A stretch of DNA of 64,000 nucleotides from CAXBES01 sp963974915 (GCA_963974915.1 CAXBES010000003.1:185532-249531), one strand, 5' to 3'; shown: positions 1-9,158, counted from the first letter of the stretch. Notes: generated from the sequence alone by a model not told the origin. Program-made: numbers and translations.

Positions 1-1
1 C

Positions 2-538
2 ATTCTGGATCTTTGCTGTTTAGCGGTTTGGGATGATTTCGAAATGGATTCGAAAGAATTTCTGTATTTGCGGAATCTAACAGACATGCTTCAGATGGAT
101 CAAAACGATCTTTCCAGAAGCTTAAACGATCTCAATCAGTTTTCCGAAGAAAACACCTCCAGTATTAAACTCTTCGAATACTCACATCCGGTAAAACAAT
201 TTTATAAGCAATCTACAGCAACTGTAAAGTTGTTAATTATGCGAAATCAGAAACGCCTTTTAAAAGAGCTTAATGAAAGTAAAGAATTATTGATACTGTT
301 AGGGCAATCTACTCTGCGTGATCTTAATAAAGACGAAAAAGACAAAGTAAGAGAACAATTGCTGGATGTTTGCAAAAGTATTCCATCTCTCACAATTTTT
401 CTTTTGCCCGGTGGAACGGTACTGTTGCCGCTCTTGGTGAAATTTATCCCAAAATTATTGCCTTCAGCTTTCGATGATAATAGAATTGAAGTAAAAAAGT
501 CTAGTCAAAATATTTCCTTTAACGATGGAAAAAAGTAA
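2..538 (+). CDS. LETM1-related protein, C-terminal part (5' end outside window)
   Basis: The frame is open from base 2 with no stop before the first ATG at 44, so this is very probably the end of a longer gene that starts before the window. The last 60 residues carry the signature of bacterial LETM1-like proteins: a hydrophobic stretch with the motif LLPGGTVLLPLLVKFIPKLL followed by PSAF. The preceding part is helical and charged. LETM1 relatives in mitochondria act in cation/proton exchange; the role of the bacterial versions is not established. The gene converges with the LytTR regulator that ends at 570. Confidence 0.75.
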   Translation: MLDLCCLAVWDDFEMDSKEFLYLRNLTDMLQMDQNDLSRSLNDLNQFSEENTSSIKLFEYSHPVKQFYKQSTATVKLLIMRNQKRLLKELNESKELLILLGQSTLRDLNKDEKDKVREQLLDVCKSIPSLTIFLLPGGTVLLPLLVKFIPKLLPSAFDDNRIEVKKSSQNISFNDGKK

Positions 539-569
539 CGTTGCACAAATTAACTTTTCGAATTTCCTC

Positions 570-1325
570 CTACTCTAACCAAAGTTTAAAATCCTTTACA
601 CGTTCTCTGGCAACGATCACTTCCCGGGTTTTATAGCTGTTAAGTTTTAGCTGAAGACGCGAATTGGTATATGAAATAATATCCTTGATCGCATTGATGT
701 TAATATAATATTTTCTGCTGATTCTAAAGAAAGTTTGAGGCGCCAGTTCTTCTTCTAATTGCTCTAAAGTTGTATCCAGTAAATAATCCCGACCATCAAT
801 TGTATGAGCATAGGTACCTTTGTTTTCTGAATAAAAGCATTCAATTTCATCTACGGGAATCATCTTTATATGCTGACCAATTTTTGTCGTAAACCGTTTT
901 TTGTACTCACGCTCAACAGGGTTGGTGAGCAATTTTTTAATATCGTCAAAGTTAAGTTGAAGATTCTGGTTTTGAGGTTTTAACGATTTGTATTTCGTAA
1001 CGGCTACTTCCAGCTCTTCCTCATCTATTGGTTTTAGTAAATAATCAATACTATTAAGCTTGAAAGCCTGTAGTGCATATTCATCGAAGGCAGTAGTAAA
1101 GATAATGGAGCTTTTTACTTCCACCTCGTCAAAGATTTCGAAAGACAAACCATCGCTAAGCTGAATATCTAAAAATATAAGATCGGGATGCGGATTGTTT
1201 GCAAACCACTGGAGCGATTCTTCAACGCTGTGTAGCATTACATTTGCGGAAACGGAGAGTTTATCTAACATACGTTGCAGTCGGCGTGCCGATGGCTTTT
1301 CGTCCTCAATAATAATAACGTTCAT
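570..1325 (-). CDS. LytTR-family response regulator
   Basis: A 251-residue regulator with an N-terminal receiver domain (acidic E7-D8-E9, phosphoacceptor D53 in FLDIQLSDG, conserved K98 in LLKPI) and a C-terminal LytTR DNA-binding domain (about 145-250, with FFRISRKYYIN and VARERVKDFK). LytTR regulators bind direct repeats upstream of their targets after phosphorylation by a LytS-type kinase. It is the last gene of a minus-strand run that includes such a kinase (starting at 3833), which is its likely partner. The three 2TM genes separate kinase and regulator. Family assignment is firm; the stimulus and targets are unknown. Confidence 0.93.
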   Translation of the reverse strand: MNVIIIEDEKPSARRLQRMLDKLSVSANVMLHSVEESLQWFANNPHPDLIFLDIQLSDGLSFEIFDEVEVKSSIIFTTAFDEYALQAFKLNSIDYLLKPIDEEELEVAVTKYKSLKPQNQNLQLNFDDIKKLLTNPVEREYKKRFTTKIGQHIKMIPVDEIECFYSENKGTYAHTIDGRDYLLDTTLEQLEEELAPQTFFRISRKYYININAIKDIISYTNSRLQLKLNSYKTREVIVARERVKDFKLWLE

Positions 1326-1392
1326 GTTTGGTTGGCGAGTTAGAGTTGTTTTGTTTTTATTTCTGAAAATTAAGTAGTTTTAACTTTATGGA

Positions 1393-1731
1393 TCATTCCC
1401 AGTTCTGAGTTCTGCTAATGATCTCATCATCTTGCTTTTCCATAATTTCTTTTATTTTGTTCTCCTCCCATCGCTTAAAGAAATTGTTATCCACTTTAAA
1501 TATGTACAACACATATAAACCGTGAGAAAGGAGTCCGATTCCCCAAAGTATGGTAGAAAAATATATCTCGAAGCCTGCAAAATCCATTTCCGAAGAACTA
1601 AACAGTCCGGCACTACTTAAAATTAGAAAGGCATTCACAAAAATAAAGACTGTGAGGTGCCCGTAAAAACCTTTAAGCGCTTCTACCTTCTTTTTAGCAC
1701 GCAAGTATCGTAAACTTCTTTTTCGTTCCAT
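1393..1731 (-). CDS. 2TM domain protein (copy 3 of 3 stand-alone)
   Basis: A 112-residue protein made almost entirely of a 2TM domain: basic N-terminal helix (RYLRAKKKVEALKGFYGH), two membrane helices (about 27-45 and 57-77), and a C-terminal charged tail with the family motif WEENKIKEIMEK. The function of the 2TM domain is unknown; in Flavobacteriia it often lies beside LytS/LytTR genes. Two more copies follow at 1743 and 2103, and a fourth is fused to the kinase starting at 3833. I infer a role in the same membrane signalling unit. Confidence 0.85.
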   Translation of the reverse strand: MERKRSLRYLRAKKKVEALKGFYGHLTVFIFVNAFLILSSAGLFSSSEMDFAGFEIYFSTILWGIGLLSHGLYVLYIFKVDNNFFKRWEENKIKEIMEKQDDEIISRTQNWE

Positions 1732-1742
1732 TTTTTAGTGAT

Positions 1743-2090
1743 TTATGATTGATTTTCGCTTAAAAAGCTATCTTTTTCTAGTATTTCTCTAATTTTTCGC
1801 TCTTCCCACTTTTTAAAAACATCAAATTTGATCTTGTAAGTAATGAGGCCGTGAATTACTAACACTATCAACCAGAGAGCGATGGATATGATGATGTTCC
1901 AATTTAGCCAACTATTGATGTTCGGGTCTAAATTCTCGACATTGGCGTTTAATAACATCGAAATACCGATCTTACTTAGTATCATAAACATACTTCCAAA
2001 TATAAATACCGCAATATGTTTATGAAATAGTTTAAAGGTGCGAACTCTCGCGGTAGCCTTCTGATATTTTTCCATCTTAGCAGTGATCAT
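1743..2090 (-). CDS. 2TM domain protein (copy 2 of 3 stand-alone)
   Basis: A 115-residue paralogue of its neighbours with the same plan: basic helix (KYQKATARVRTFKLFHKH), two hydrophobic helices (about 26-47 and 65-86) and the C-terminal motif KWEERKIREILEK. The loop between the helices is longer and polar (NANVENLDPNINS), so this copy is the most divergent. It is 11 bases upstream of copy 3 and 12 bases downstream of copy 1, consistent with one transcript. No enzymatic motif is visible. The start could also be M5 (MEKYQKA). Confidence 0.84.
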   Translation of the reverse strand: MITAKMEKYQKATARVRTFKLFHKHIAVFIFGSMFMILSKIGISMLLNANVENLDPNINSWLNWNIIISIALWLIVLVIHGLITYKIKFDVFKKWEERKIREILEKDSFLSENQS

Positions 2091-2102
2091 GATATATAAG
2101 TT

Positions 2103-2402
2103 TTAAAAAGGTTTTGTTTCATCATCCTTCTCCATAAACTCTTTGATCTTTCTTCTCTCCCAGTCCTTACCATAAAATGGATTCCAGTTAAAGGCCTTAG
2201 CAGCTTGAAACACCAATCCTATTCCCCAACCAAAAGCCGCCCAAAGAAACCATGGGTAACGTAATTCGTTGGTATAATAGTTTAACCCTGCTAAAAAGCC
2301 AATAAAGATAATGAACATCATTAAGCTCGTATAAAACTTCTTAATTTCCCCTACCCGAGCTTTGGCCTTAAAATACTTGTTGTCTTTATTTGATGATTCC
2401 AT
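2103..2402 (-). CDS. 2TM domain protein (copy 1 of 3 stand-alone)
   Basis: A 99-residue 2TM protein: N-terminal helix KYFKAKARVGEIKKFYTS, two membrane helices (about 25-43 and 50-70), then FNWNPFYGKDWERRKIKEFM. It is most like the C-terminal 2TM domain of the kinase ending at 2499 (shared W-x-x-GWGxG pattern and NPFxGKDWExRKIK), which suggests one arose from the other by duplication. A gap of 96 bases separates it from the kinase gene. Function unknown. Confidence 0.86.
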   Translation of the reverse strand: MESSNKDNKYFKAKARVGEIKKFYTSLMMFIIFIGFLAGLNYYTNELRYPWFLWAAFGWGIGLVFQAAKAFNWNPFYGKDWERRKIKEFMEKDDETKPF

Positions 2403-2498
2403 GATGATGTGTTTTTTAATTTCTACTATAAAAATACGTACAGACGAGAGGGTTTAAAAGTTATTTCTTCTGAAGTGTTGTTTTCTATAGATGAATTG

Positions 2499-3833
2499 TT
2501 ATAAATCGTCATCATCCATCAATTTTTTTATTTTCCGTTCCTCCCAATCCTTTCCGAAGAAAGGGTTATAATTGAAGGTCTCGGCTGCATGTCCAAGCAC
2601 ACCGAAACCCCATCCCCCAATGGGGAAAATAGCCCAGGGAAAACCGGCACCCGAAATATAATTTAACCATATAAACACGGGTATAAAAATTAGATAAATA
2701 GTTAGGTGTATGTAAAAACCTTTTAATTTTTCAACTTGCTCTTTCGCATAGCTGTATTTTTTTTCTGAAATAAAATTATCCTGAGTTTTCATATTCATAG
2801 TATTTTGTGTCAGCATAGGTATTGCTATACCGAAATGTTTGTTATTTTCATTTATAACCACCGGCCTGTCGGTTAGCAGTTGATATCGTTGTCTAATATT
2901 CTTAAGTCCAACTCCGCTACTCTCTTTTACAGTTTGCTTGGCTTGAATATTATTTGTGATCACCAGATTTCCATCCCTTTCTTCAATAGTGATGTGCAAC
3001 TTTCTATTAGGGGTAACCATATTGTGTTTTACAGCATTCTCTAAAAGTAACTGAAGGGACAAAGGCACCACCTTTGCCTCGGGATTTGAGACCATTTCAG
3101 GAAAGGTAAACACAATGCTATCCTCGAAACGCATTTTTATCAATGACATATAAAGTTGTGCAAACTTTAGCTCTTCGGTAACGGTTACCAGATCCTTATT
3201 CTTCTGCTCTAAAACATAGCGATACACTTTTGATAAAGCAGTTGTAAACTTTGTTGCTGCTTCGGGGTTTTCCTCTATTAAACTGGTGAGCACATTTAAA
3301 CTATTAAATAAAAAATGTGGATCTAATTGATTTTTTAAGGCATCAAACTTGGCAGATGCTGTACCGGCGATTATCTTTTGTTCTTTTACACGATTCTCCT
3401 GTTTAAAACGATAGTAATATACCGCATAAAATATGATCGAAACGATCATAGAGATAATGAAGGTTGTGTAATAGTAGCTTGACTTCTCGGTTGAAACAAA
3501 CTCATTCCAACTTTCTCCATCGATTATTATTTCTCCAATAATTCGCAAGAAAAAAATACAAATTACGGTGACTACAATTCCTGCTAGGATGGTTCTTACG
3601 AGATTTTTAAATTCAAAAAATGCCTTGTCGAAATACTTGATCAAAAACTTGAAAAGAGTCATATTCGCCATGTACAGCACAATGGAATACATCTGATTAT
3701 ATAAAAAATCAATCAGAATTTGTTTTCCCGAACTGTAGAAATTACCGTTTAAGTAGTTTATAACCCCAACTACAATAAACAGCAGGAAGCCAATAAAACA
3801 AGCTCTTCCAATCTCTTTGATCAAATTCTTCAT
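2499..3833 (-). CDS. LytS-type membrane histidine kinase fused to a C-terminal 2TM domain
   Basis: A 444-residue kinase with four N-terminal membrane helices (about 13-30, 48-66, 80-100, 122-142), a His_kinase domain with the phosphoacceptor H173 in LDPHFLFNSLN, and an ATPase domain with the N-box NAVKHN (266-271) and G-box GVGLKNIRQRY (from 307). The usual acidic G1 box is degenerate, as in many LytS-type kinases. From about residue 348 a complete 2TM domain follows, ending in GKDWEERKIKKLMDDDD. M346 and M348 resemble the starts of the stand-alone 2TM proteins, so internal initiation is possible. Its ATG overlaps the stop of the upstream gene (TAATG), implying translational coupling. Likely partner: the LytTR regulator at 570-1325. 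Confidence 0.92.
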   Translation of the reverse strand: MKNLIKEIGRACFIGFLLFIVVGVINYLNGNFYSSGKQILIDFLYNQMYSIVLYMANMTLFKFLIKYFDKAFFEFKNLVRTILAGIVVTVICIFFLRIIGEIIIDGESWNEFVSTEKSSYYYTTFIISMIVSIIFYAVYYYRFKQENRVKEQKIIAGTASAKFDALKNQLDPHFLFNSLNVLTSLIEENPEAATKFTTALSKVYRYVLEQKNKDLVTVTEELKFAQLYMSLIKMRFEDSIVFTFPEMVSNPEAKVVPLSLQLLLENAVKHNMVTPNRKLHITIEERDGNLVITNNIQAKQTVKESSGVGLKNIRQRYQLLTDRPVVINENNKHFGIAIPMLTQNTMNMKTQDNFISEKKYSYAKEQVEKLKGFYIHLTIYLIFIPVFIWLNYISGAGFPWAIFPIGGWGFGVLGHAAETFNYNPFFGKDWEERKIKKLMDDDDL

Positions 3834-4465
3834 TATTCTTTACAATTACTTTCTACCACTTCCATCGCATATTCTTTTCCACCCTGAGGATAAAACTCTC
3901 CTTCTGGCTCGAAAGAATCAAATAACTCTACCGCTCGCTGTAATTCGGGACAATATTTATCGGTTGGCTGTCCAAAGAAACGTGCAGAACCCATTTCCCA
4001 TTCTGTTTTACCTAAAACTGCCCGCGGGTTATTGGGTGCAATATTTAATGCTTTTTGATATAGCTCCATTACCTTTGGAGAATAAGTCATCCCATACTGC
4101 TGCCCATCGAAAACGATCCAGGCGGTATACCATTGGGCTTCAAGTACCATAATTTCGGGATTGTTCTTAGATATAGCCATCGCATCATTGATAAAATCTC
4201 TTGCTTTTTTAAGTTGAGCTGTGAGTTTCGACTTGTCTTTCTCGCTAAAGCTATAAAGTACATTTATTTGTGCCACGTAGAAAGGAGGCAACCAATTATC
4301 GGGTTCGGCGACTGCAATGCGTTCAAACATATTTGCAGCTTCCCATGGTTTGTTCGCTTCCCAGAGATCGAAAGCAGCGGTCATTCCTTTTTGATATTTT
4401 GTCTGACTTATCCCGGTAAAACTGATAAGTGCGATACATATGATAAGTATATTTTTCATATTCAA
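3833..4465 (-). CDS. Exported TPR-like protein of unknown function
   Basis: A 210-residue protein with a signal peptide (about 1-20, ending GISQ) and helical repeats of TPR character (for example AANMFERIAVAEPDNWLPPF and MELYQKALNIAPNNPRAVLG). No catalytic motif is visible. It probably sits in the periplasm or on the outer membrane. It lies between a DUF2141 protein and the LytS-type kinase and is coupled to the kinase by a one-base TAATG overlap, so it may take part in sensing or in the process that is sensed. Confidence 0.8.
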   Translation of the reverse strand: MNMKNILIICIALISFTGISQTKYQKGMTAAFDLWEANKPWEAANMFERIAVAEPDNWLPPFYVAQINVLYSFSEKDKSKLTAQLKKARDFINDAMAISKNNPEIMVLEAQWYTAWIVFDGQQYGMTYSPKVMELYQKALNIAPNNPRAVLGKTEWEMGSARFFGQPTDKYCPELQRAVELFDSFEPEGEFYPQGGKEYAMEVVESNCKE

Positions 4466-4490
4466 ATTTGTTAAAGTTTAAAGTTAATAA

Positions 4491-4904
4491 TTATAAATTG
4501 ATGTTCTGTGTTATAATAGCGCCGTTCTTTACCTCAAATTTGGCATCTTCCCATTTTGGCGGACCAAACCTCGCAGGAGCATTATTGGAAGAGCCGGTAT
4601 CTTCGGAAGGGTAAAAGCCCATAAACATATTGAGCTTTCCATTATTGTCCTCATCGTGAACAACCGAAATTGCATAGGTTCCATCGGGAATTTCGTCAAA
4701 ACTGAGCGACACTTTGTAGTCGTTTATCTTTGACAACTCGCCCTTGTATCTTTTTTCAAGGAAATTATTTTCAGAATTATAGATCGCAACCATCGCAGAT
4801 CCGTCATTTGAAGAAAATCCGTCGATATTTACAACAATTGTGTTTTGTGCCTGAACTAACAATCCGGTAAGTAGCAGTGCGAGATAGGTGATAAAAGTTT
4901 GCAT
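4491..4904 (-). CDS. DUF2141 family exported protein
   Basis: A 137-residue protein with a signal peptide (1-19, ending VQA) and one DUF2141 beta-sandwich domain. Typical marks are IPDGTYAISVVHDEDNNGKL, the run FGPPKWEDAKFEV, and a final beta strand. DUF2141 proteins are common, small exported proteins of Bacteroidota and Proteobacteria with no assigned function. A paralogue lies at 22198-22626. Here the gene follows the TonB receptor and precedes the TPR-like protein. Confidence 0.88.
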   Translation of the reverse strand: MQTFITYLALLLTGLLVQAQNTIVVNIDGFSSNDGSAMVAIYNSENNFLEKRYKGELSKINDYKVSLSFDEIPDGTYAISVVHDEDNNGKLNMFMGFYPSEDTGSSNNAPARFGPPKWEDAKFEVKNGAIITQNINL

Positions 4905-5097
4905 GATCTTAAGTTTTTAAGTTTAACACTGTAAATATCTTTCAGAAGGGGAACTAATAAAAAACAGTCTTACTCAACTGTTGAAATCGTATACCGAATT
5001 GTAATATCACATATAGTAGGCGCTTCAGAAGTAAATAATTAAAAATATTACTTATCCTTTCAGAATTAGTTTTTCTTCGGAAACACCCGTGATTTCA

Positions 5098-7275
5098 TTA
5101 TAAGTTATCTAACTGATTGTCTGTTCCGTCGTCACTAATAGTCCAAAAGAATCCTACAAAGAAGAACTGATCTGCTGCCGGTAATAACGCTCTACGGTTG
5201 TAATTACCTGCAACATCGGGAGTATTTGTATACTGATAACCATTTACATTAGTCCAACCAAGGGCATTATTGATCGAAAAGTACAGTATCTGTTGTTGTG
5301 AAATTAGGTAAGCCCAATTTAAACTCAAACTGTGATAATCCTTGGTTTTATCCTGAAGAAAACCGGGTCTGTTTAAATCGGTGTAAGTTCGCCCACTTCC
5401 AAACTGGTAGCTGAATCCTAACTGACTTTTCCAATCATTGATCCAGTACTTTGCAACTACAGATAAGTTATGCGTATTGGCAAACGAAGGAACCGCTGCC
5501 ACCGGGTAATTTTGGTACTTTCGCTCTGTGTCCAGTAACGAATAACTCACCCAGTAATCAATATTCTTTATAGATTCATCGTCTCTCCAAAAAATATCGA
5601 CACCCTGAGCATAACCATCACCTGAATTTGTATAAATACTGTCAAATTGAGGCATTTGGGTATTGTAAGCCACCAGATTCTTGTATTCCTTTCTATAGGC
5701 TTCTGCTCTAAATATTCTATTATTAGCCGAGTACTGGTAATTTAATATAAAATGTTGCGTTTTTGCCGCTTCCAACATGCTTTCAAATTTGAGGATCTCA
5801 CTATTAGGCTGTTGATAAAAATCTCCGTATGCAAGCGATAATTGACTGCTTCGTCCTGTTTTGTATGCCACTGAGACTCTTGGAGAAACGGTAAATTGGT
5901 CAAACAATGCACTGTATTCACCTCTAACTCCCAACTTAAAGGCAAGCTTTTTAGTAAAAATAAGGTCACTTTCGGCAAATACACCGCTTATGTTATTATC
6001 GTACCCAATAGTTGTACTAAAATCATTATTAGAAAAATCTTCATTGAAGTTGGTCAAAAATTGTTCAGCTCCAAAACTTAGTTTAAATCTATTGCTAAAT
6101 CGCTTTTTTAATTTCAGTTTTAAATGAGCAGAATTCTCAGTATCGACAACATCGTCGTCCACAATATCGATATCATTTTTAGCTATGGTATAACTTCCAC
6201 CTCCCAGCAGATCCCAGTCGTTATTCAGGTCTGTTTCATAACTGGCGTTCGTATAAAAGTTTTTATTATTCAGTTTAAAATTTACGCCTTCCGGTACATT
6301 AATATCTTCCACATTAAGTTGAAAATTGGTCGTATCGAAAGCTCCGTAAACTTTTAACAACCCTTTTCCCAGTTTCTGTCTGAAAACGGCTTCACCAGAT
6401 ATTCCTTCAAAGGGTTTATCCCAATCATTTCTACCCGGGAGTAAAGCGATATATGGTGCAAGATTGATATACGAAGCATTTACACTCAGCGAATTATTCT
6501 TCCATTTTTGGGTGTTTCCCAAAGTAGCACCAACAGACATAATACCAATATCTGTTTTTTCCTGATCCGGCTCATCAATAGTGTTTAACAGCAGAACCGA
6601 AGATAAAGCCTGTCCGTACTCAGCCGAATAACCTCCTGTAGAAAAGGTGATTCCGTCAAACAAAAACGGACTGTAACGTCCGCGGGTTGGGACATTATTG
6701 GTAGTGGGAGTATAGGGAGTAAATACTCTTATCCCATCGATAAAAATTTGTGTCTCCCCGGCATCCCCACCTCTTACGAAGAGTCGGCCGTCTTCAGCAA
6801 CCGTAGTGGTTCCCGGCAGGGTTTGCAAGGCTCCCACGAAATCTCCCAGTGCACTTGCCGTGGTAACTACGTCTAAAGGTTTCAACACCGATATTTTGCT
6901 ATTATCGCTCGCTTCAAAAGTTCCGGCCGAAATAACTACTGTATCCAGAGAACTAACATCTTCTCGTAAGGTTATTGTGAGGTTTTTCATCTGTGTGACA
7001 TCTGCTGCCATCAATAATGTTTCGAAGGATACAAAAGAAATTGTAAGTGTTTGAATCCCGGTTTCGGTTGTTTCGAAAGTGAAATTCCCCCCATCGTCTG
7101 TAGAGGCACCGTCGTAGGAACCTTCAATATAGACATTAGCACCCGCAATTGGTGTTCCGTTCTTTTCGGTTACCTTTCCTGAAACCGTAGTTTGTGCGTA
7201 AGAAAGATTTGGTATTGAAAATGAAAATAAGGTGAAGATAACTATTAATTTAAATGCATTTTTAGAAGCTTTCAT
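5098..7275 (-). CDS. TonB-dependent outer-membrane receptor with carboxypeptidase-like N-terminal domain
   Basis: A 725-residue receptor. An in-frame ATG exists 31 codons upstream (7368), but MKASKNAFKLIVIF at 7275 gives a normal signal peptide ending SYAQ, and a -7 box lies at 7366-7373, so 7275 is preferred. After the signal peptide comes a carboxypeptidase-regulatory-like domain (GKVTEKNGTPIAGANVYIEG), a TonB plug (GTTTVAEDGRLFVRGGDAGE, FIDG) and a beta barrel ending in an aromatic strand near the C-terminus. Such receptors import siderophores, vitamins or glycans with TonB energy; there is no SusD partner here, so the substrate cannot be told. It begins the minus-strand run to the LytTR regulator. 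Confidence 0.93.
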   Translation of the reverse strand: MKASKNAFKLIVIFTLFSFSIPNLSYAQTTVSGKVTEKNGTPIAGANVYIEGSYDGASTDDGGNFTFETTETGIQTLTISFVSFETLLMAADVTQMKNLTITLREDVSSLDTVVISAGTFEASDNSKISVLKPLDVVTTASALGDFVGALQTLPGTTTVAEDGRLFVRGGDAGETQIFIDGIRVFTPYTPTTNNVPTRGRYSPFLFDGITFSTGGYSAEYGQALSSVLLLNTIDEPDQEKTDIGIMSVGATLGNTQKWKNNSLSVNASYINLAPYIALLPGRNDWDKPFEGISGEAVFRQKLGKGLLKVYGAFDTTNFQLNVEDINVPEGVNFKLNNKNFYTNASYETDLNNDWDLLGGGSYTIAKNDIDIVDDDVVDTENSAHLKLKLKKRFSNRFKLSFGAEQFLTNFNEDFSNNDFSTTIGYDNNISGVFAESDLIFTKKLAFKLGVRGEYSALFDQFTVSPRVSVAYKTGRSSQLSLAYGDFYQQPNSEILKFESMLEAAKTQHFILNYQYSANNRIFRAEAYRKEYKNLVAYNTQMPQFDSIYTNSGDGYAQGVDIFWRDDESIKNIDYWVSYSLLDTERKYQNYPVAAVPSFANTHNLSVVAKYWINDWKSQLGFSYQFGSGRTYTDLNRPGFLQDKTKDYHSLSLNWAYLISQQQILYFSINNALGWTNVNGYQYTNTPDVAGNYNRRALLPAADQFFFVGFFWTISDDGTDNQLDNL

Positions 7276-7365
7276 TTTTTGATTGGTTTGGTTTTGCGAT
7301 TCAAAAATGAATAGAATAGCGGGTCTTTCAGAAAAAAATATACTGAACTGTAATTTTTGATAGCT

Positions 7366-7373
7366 CAAATGTA
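7366..7373 (-). promoter_or_regulatory. Bacteroidota -7 box for the TonB receptor operon
   Basis: On the minus strand the sequence reads TACATTTG, matching TAnnTTTG. No convincing -33 TTG is found at the usual distance. It would give a leader of about 85 bases before the ATG at 7275, and it rules out use of the ATG at 7368. Confidence 0.4.
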
Positions 7374-7448
7374 AAAAGTAATTATAACTTTTCTTTATTA
7401 TAAACCAATTCTAAAACTATTATCTTCGGAATAGTAAATAACAGTGTT

Positions 7449-8042
7449 ATGACAGATTCTCAAAAAATTGACGCATACATTAGTAAGCACTCTGTATGGA
7501 GCGAAAAACTATCGAAGTTAAGAGCGATCTTTAATGAAACAGAACTTCTTGAAGAAGTGAAATGGGGTGCTCCTGCCTATACTTTAAACGGAAAAATAAT
7601 CGTAGGTATGGCGGCCTTTAAAAATCATATGGGGATATGGTTTCACCAGGGCGTATTTTTAAAGGATCGTGCTAATAAACTAATAAACGCGCAGGAAGAA
7701 AAAACCAAAGCGTTGCGACAATGGCGTTTTGTGCAAAACGATATTGTTGAAGAGTCTCTTGTACGGGAATATGTAAGAGAAGCGATAGAGAATTCGTTAG
7801 CGGGAAAAGAATTAAAACCTACCCGCAAATCACTGTCTGTGGGGCCATTTTTAAAGAAGGAGTTACAAAATGATGCCGAACTTAACAGATCCTTTAAAAG
7901 CTTAACTCCGGGAAAACAAAGGGAGTATGCAGATCACATCAATGAAGCGAAAAGAGATGCGACCAAGCAATCGAGATTAGAAAAAATTATTCCGATGATA
8001 AAAGAAGGTATTGGTTTACATGACAAATACAAAAATTGCTAG
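7449..8042 (+). CDS. YdeI/OmdA family protein with DUF1801 domain
   Basis: A 197-residue cytoplasmic protein. The N-terminal part is a DUF1801 domain (LEEVKWGAPAYTLNGKIIVG, then HMGIWFHQG). The C-terminal third is an OmdA/YdeI domain (SLTPGKQREYADHINEAKRD and TKQSRLEKIIPMI). YdeI-type proteins are linked to envelope stress resistance in some bacteria, but the biochemical role is not known. The stop is three bases before the TTG start of the cyclase gene, so the two may be co-transcribed. Confidence 0.88.
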   Translation: MTDSQKIDAYISKHSVWSEKLSKLRAIFNETELLEEVKWGAPAYTLNGKIIVGMAAFKNHMGIWFHQGVFLKDRANKLINAQEEKTKALRQWRFVQNDIVEESLVREYVREAIENSLAGKELKPTRKSLSVGPFLKKELQNDAELNRSFKSLTPGKQREYADHINEAKRDATKQSRLEKIIPMIKEGIGLHDKYKNC

Positions 8043-8045
8043 AAT

Positions 8046-9158
8046 TTGAAAAAACCGAACTTTAAACGATATACTTCGCGGCAAATTTTATACTACGTCC
8101 GTAGAGCCTTCTGGATCCTTTTTTCATGGGTGCTAGTTGCTAATTTGTTGTTCTTTTATGAGTATTACACCTTAAAAAGTAACGGAGTGTTAAGTTCGGC
8201 TTACGATTTTAAGCAAGCGTTTATCACTAATTTGATCGTTGCAATTCTCGCAGGATTGATTGGGGGTATTGTAACCGTAAATTTAATGGAGCGTTGGCTT
8301 AGAATTCATGCGTTTTGGAAAGCGTTGTTGTATATCATCGTTACCTATATCGTTGCGGCTGTAGTTATTAGCACTTTCGCGGGTCTTTATTTTTACAGTG
8401 AAGATTTTGGATTACCCTTTTACCATCCCGAAGTAATTGCCGAGATGAAGATCTTTATGAATAGCTGGTTTCTTTTGAAGAACATACTTATCTGGCTGGT
8501 GATCGTGATTTTTACTTTGATCATCCTTATGGTGAACGACAAATACGGACCCGGGGTGTTCCCGGATTATTTAATGGGTAGATATTTTAGTCCGAAGAAA
8601 GAGCGCCGAATCTTTATGTTTGCCGATCTCAAGAATGCTACGGGAATAGCCGAAACCCTGGGAGAAGAAAAGTACTTTAATTTTCTGAAGGATTTTTTTA
8701 GAGATATTGCGCCGGCGATTGTTCAGACTCATGGCGAGGTCTACCAATATGTTGGCGATGAAATTGTGGTAACGTGGAAGATGAAATGGGGAATTAAGAA
8801 TGCAAATGCCTTACAATGTTATTATAGTATGCGTAAGATCTTGAAGTACAAAGCACCCCGATATTTATCAAAATACGATACAACGCCTCAGTTTAGAGCA
8901 GGGTATCATTTTGGTTCGGTTATGGTGGGTGAAATAGGACAAATAAAGAGAGATATTGCTTTTTCGGGGGATGTTTTAAATACCACCTCTAGAATTCAGG
9001 GTTTATGCAGCGAATTAAATGTTGATATTTTGGCGTCTAAAGAGTTTGCGAATATAGCCTATAAACTGCCTAAAAATGTGGTAAAGGAGAATATTGGAAA
9101 AGAGAAATTAAAAGGTAAATCGGATGAAATGGAACTTGTAACCTTCCGAAAGGAATAA
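8046..9158 (+). CDS. Membrane-bound class III adenylate/guanylate cyclase
   Basis: A 370-residue protein starting at TTG. Four membrane helices (about 21-41, 58-80, 92-114, 142-163) precede a class III cyclase domain (185-360). The two metal-binding aspartates are present: D194 in FADLKNATG and D238 in YVGDEIVV. The transition-state Asn/Arg pair appears in LNTTSRIQ. The lysine that normally selects adenine, four residues before the GD, is glutamine (VYQYVGDE), so ATP or GTP preference cannot be predicted. The paralogue at 62837 has the same plan. It probably makes cyclic nucleotide in the cytoplasm under control of the membrane part. Confidence 0.87.
   Translation: MKKPNFKRYTSRQILYYVRRAFWILFSWVLVANLLFFYEYYTLKSNGVLSSAYDFKQAFITNLIVAILAGLIGGIVTVNLMERWLRIHAFWKALLYIIVTYIVAAVVISTFAGLYFYSEDFGLPFYHPEVIAEMKIFMNSWFLLKNILIWLVIVIFTLIILMVNDKYGPGVFPDYLMGRYFSPKKERRIFMFADLKNATGIAETLGEEKYFNFLKDFFRDIAPAIVQTHGEVYQYVGDEIVVTWKMKWGIKNANALQCYYSMRKILKYKAPRYLSKYDTTPQFRAGYHFGSVMVGEIGQIKRDIAFSGDVLNTTSRIQGLCSELNVDILASKEFANIAYKLPKNVVKENIGKEKLKGKSDEMELVTFRKE

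Noticed and set aside
1195..1377. A 60-codon frame opposite the first LytTR regulator.
   Set aside because: It overlaps a well-supported gene start and has no recognisable features.
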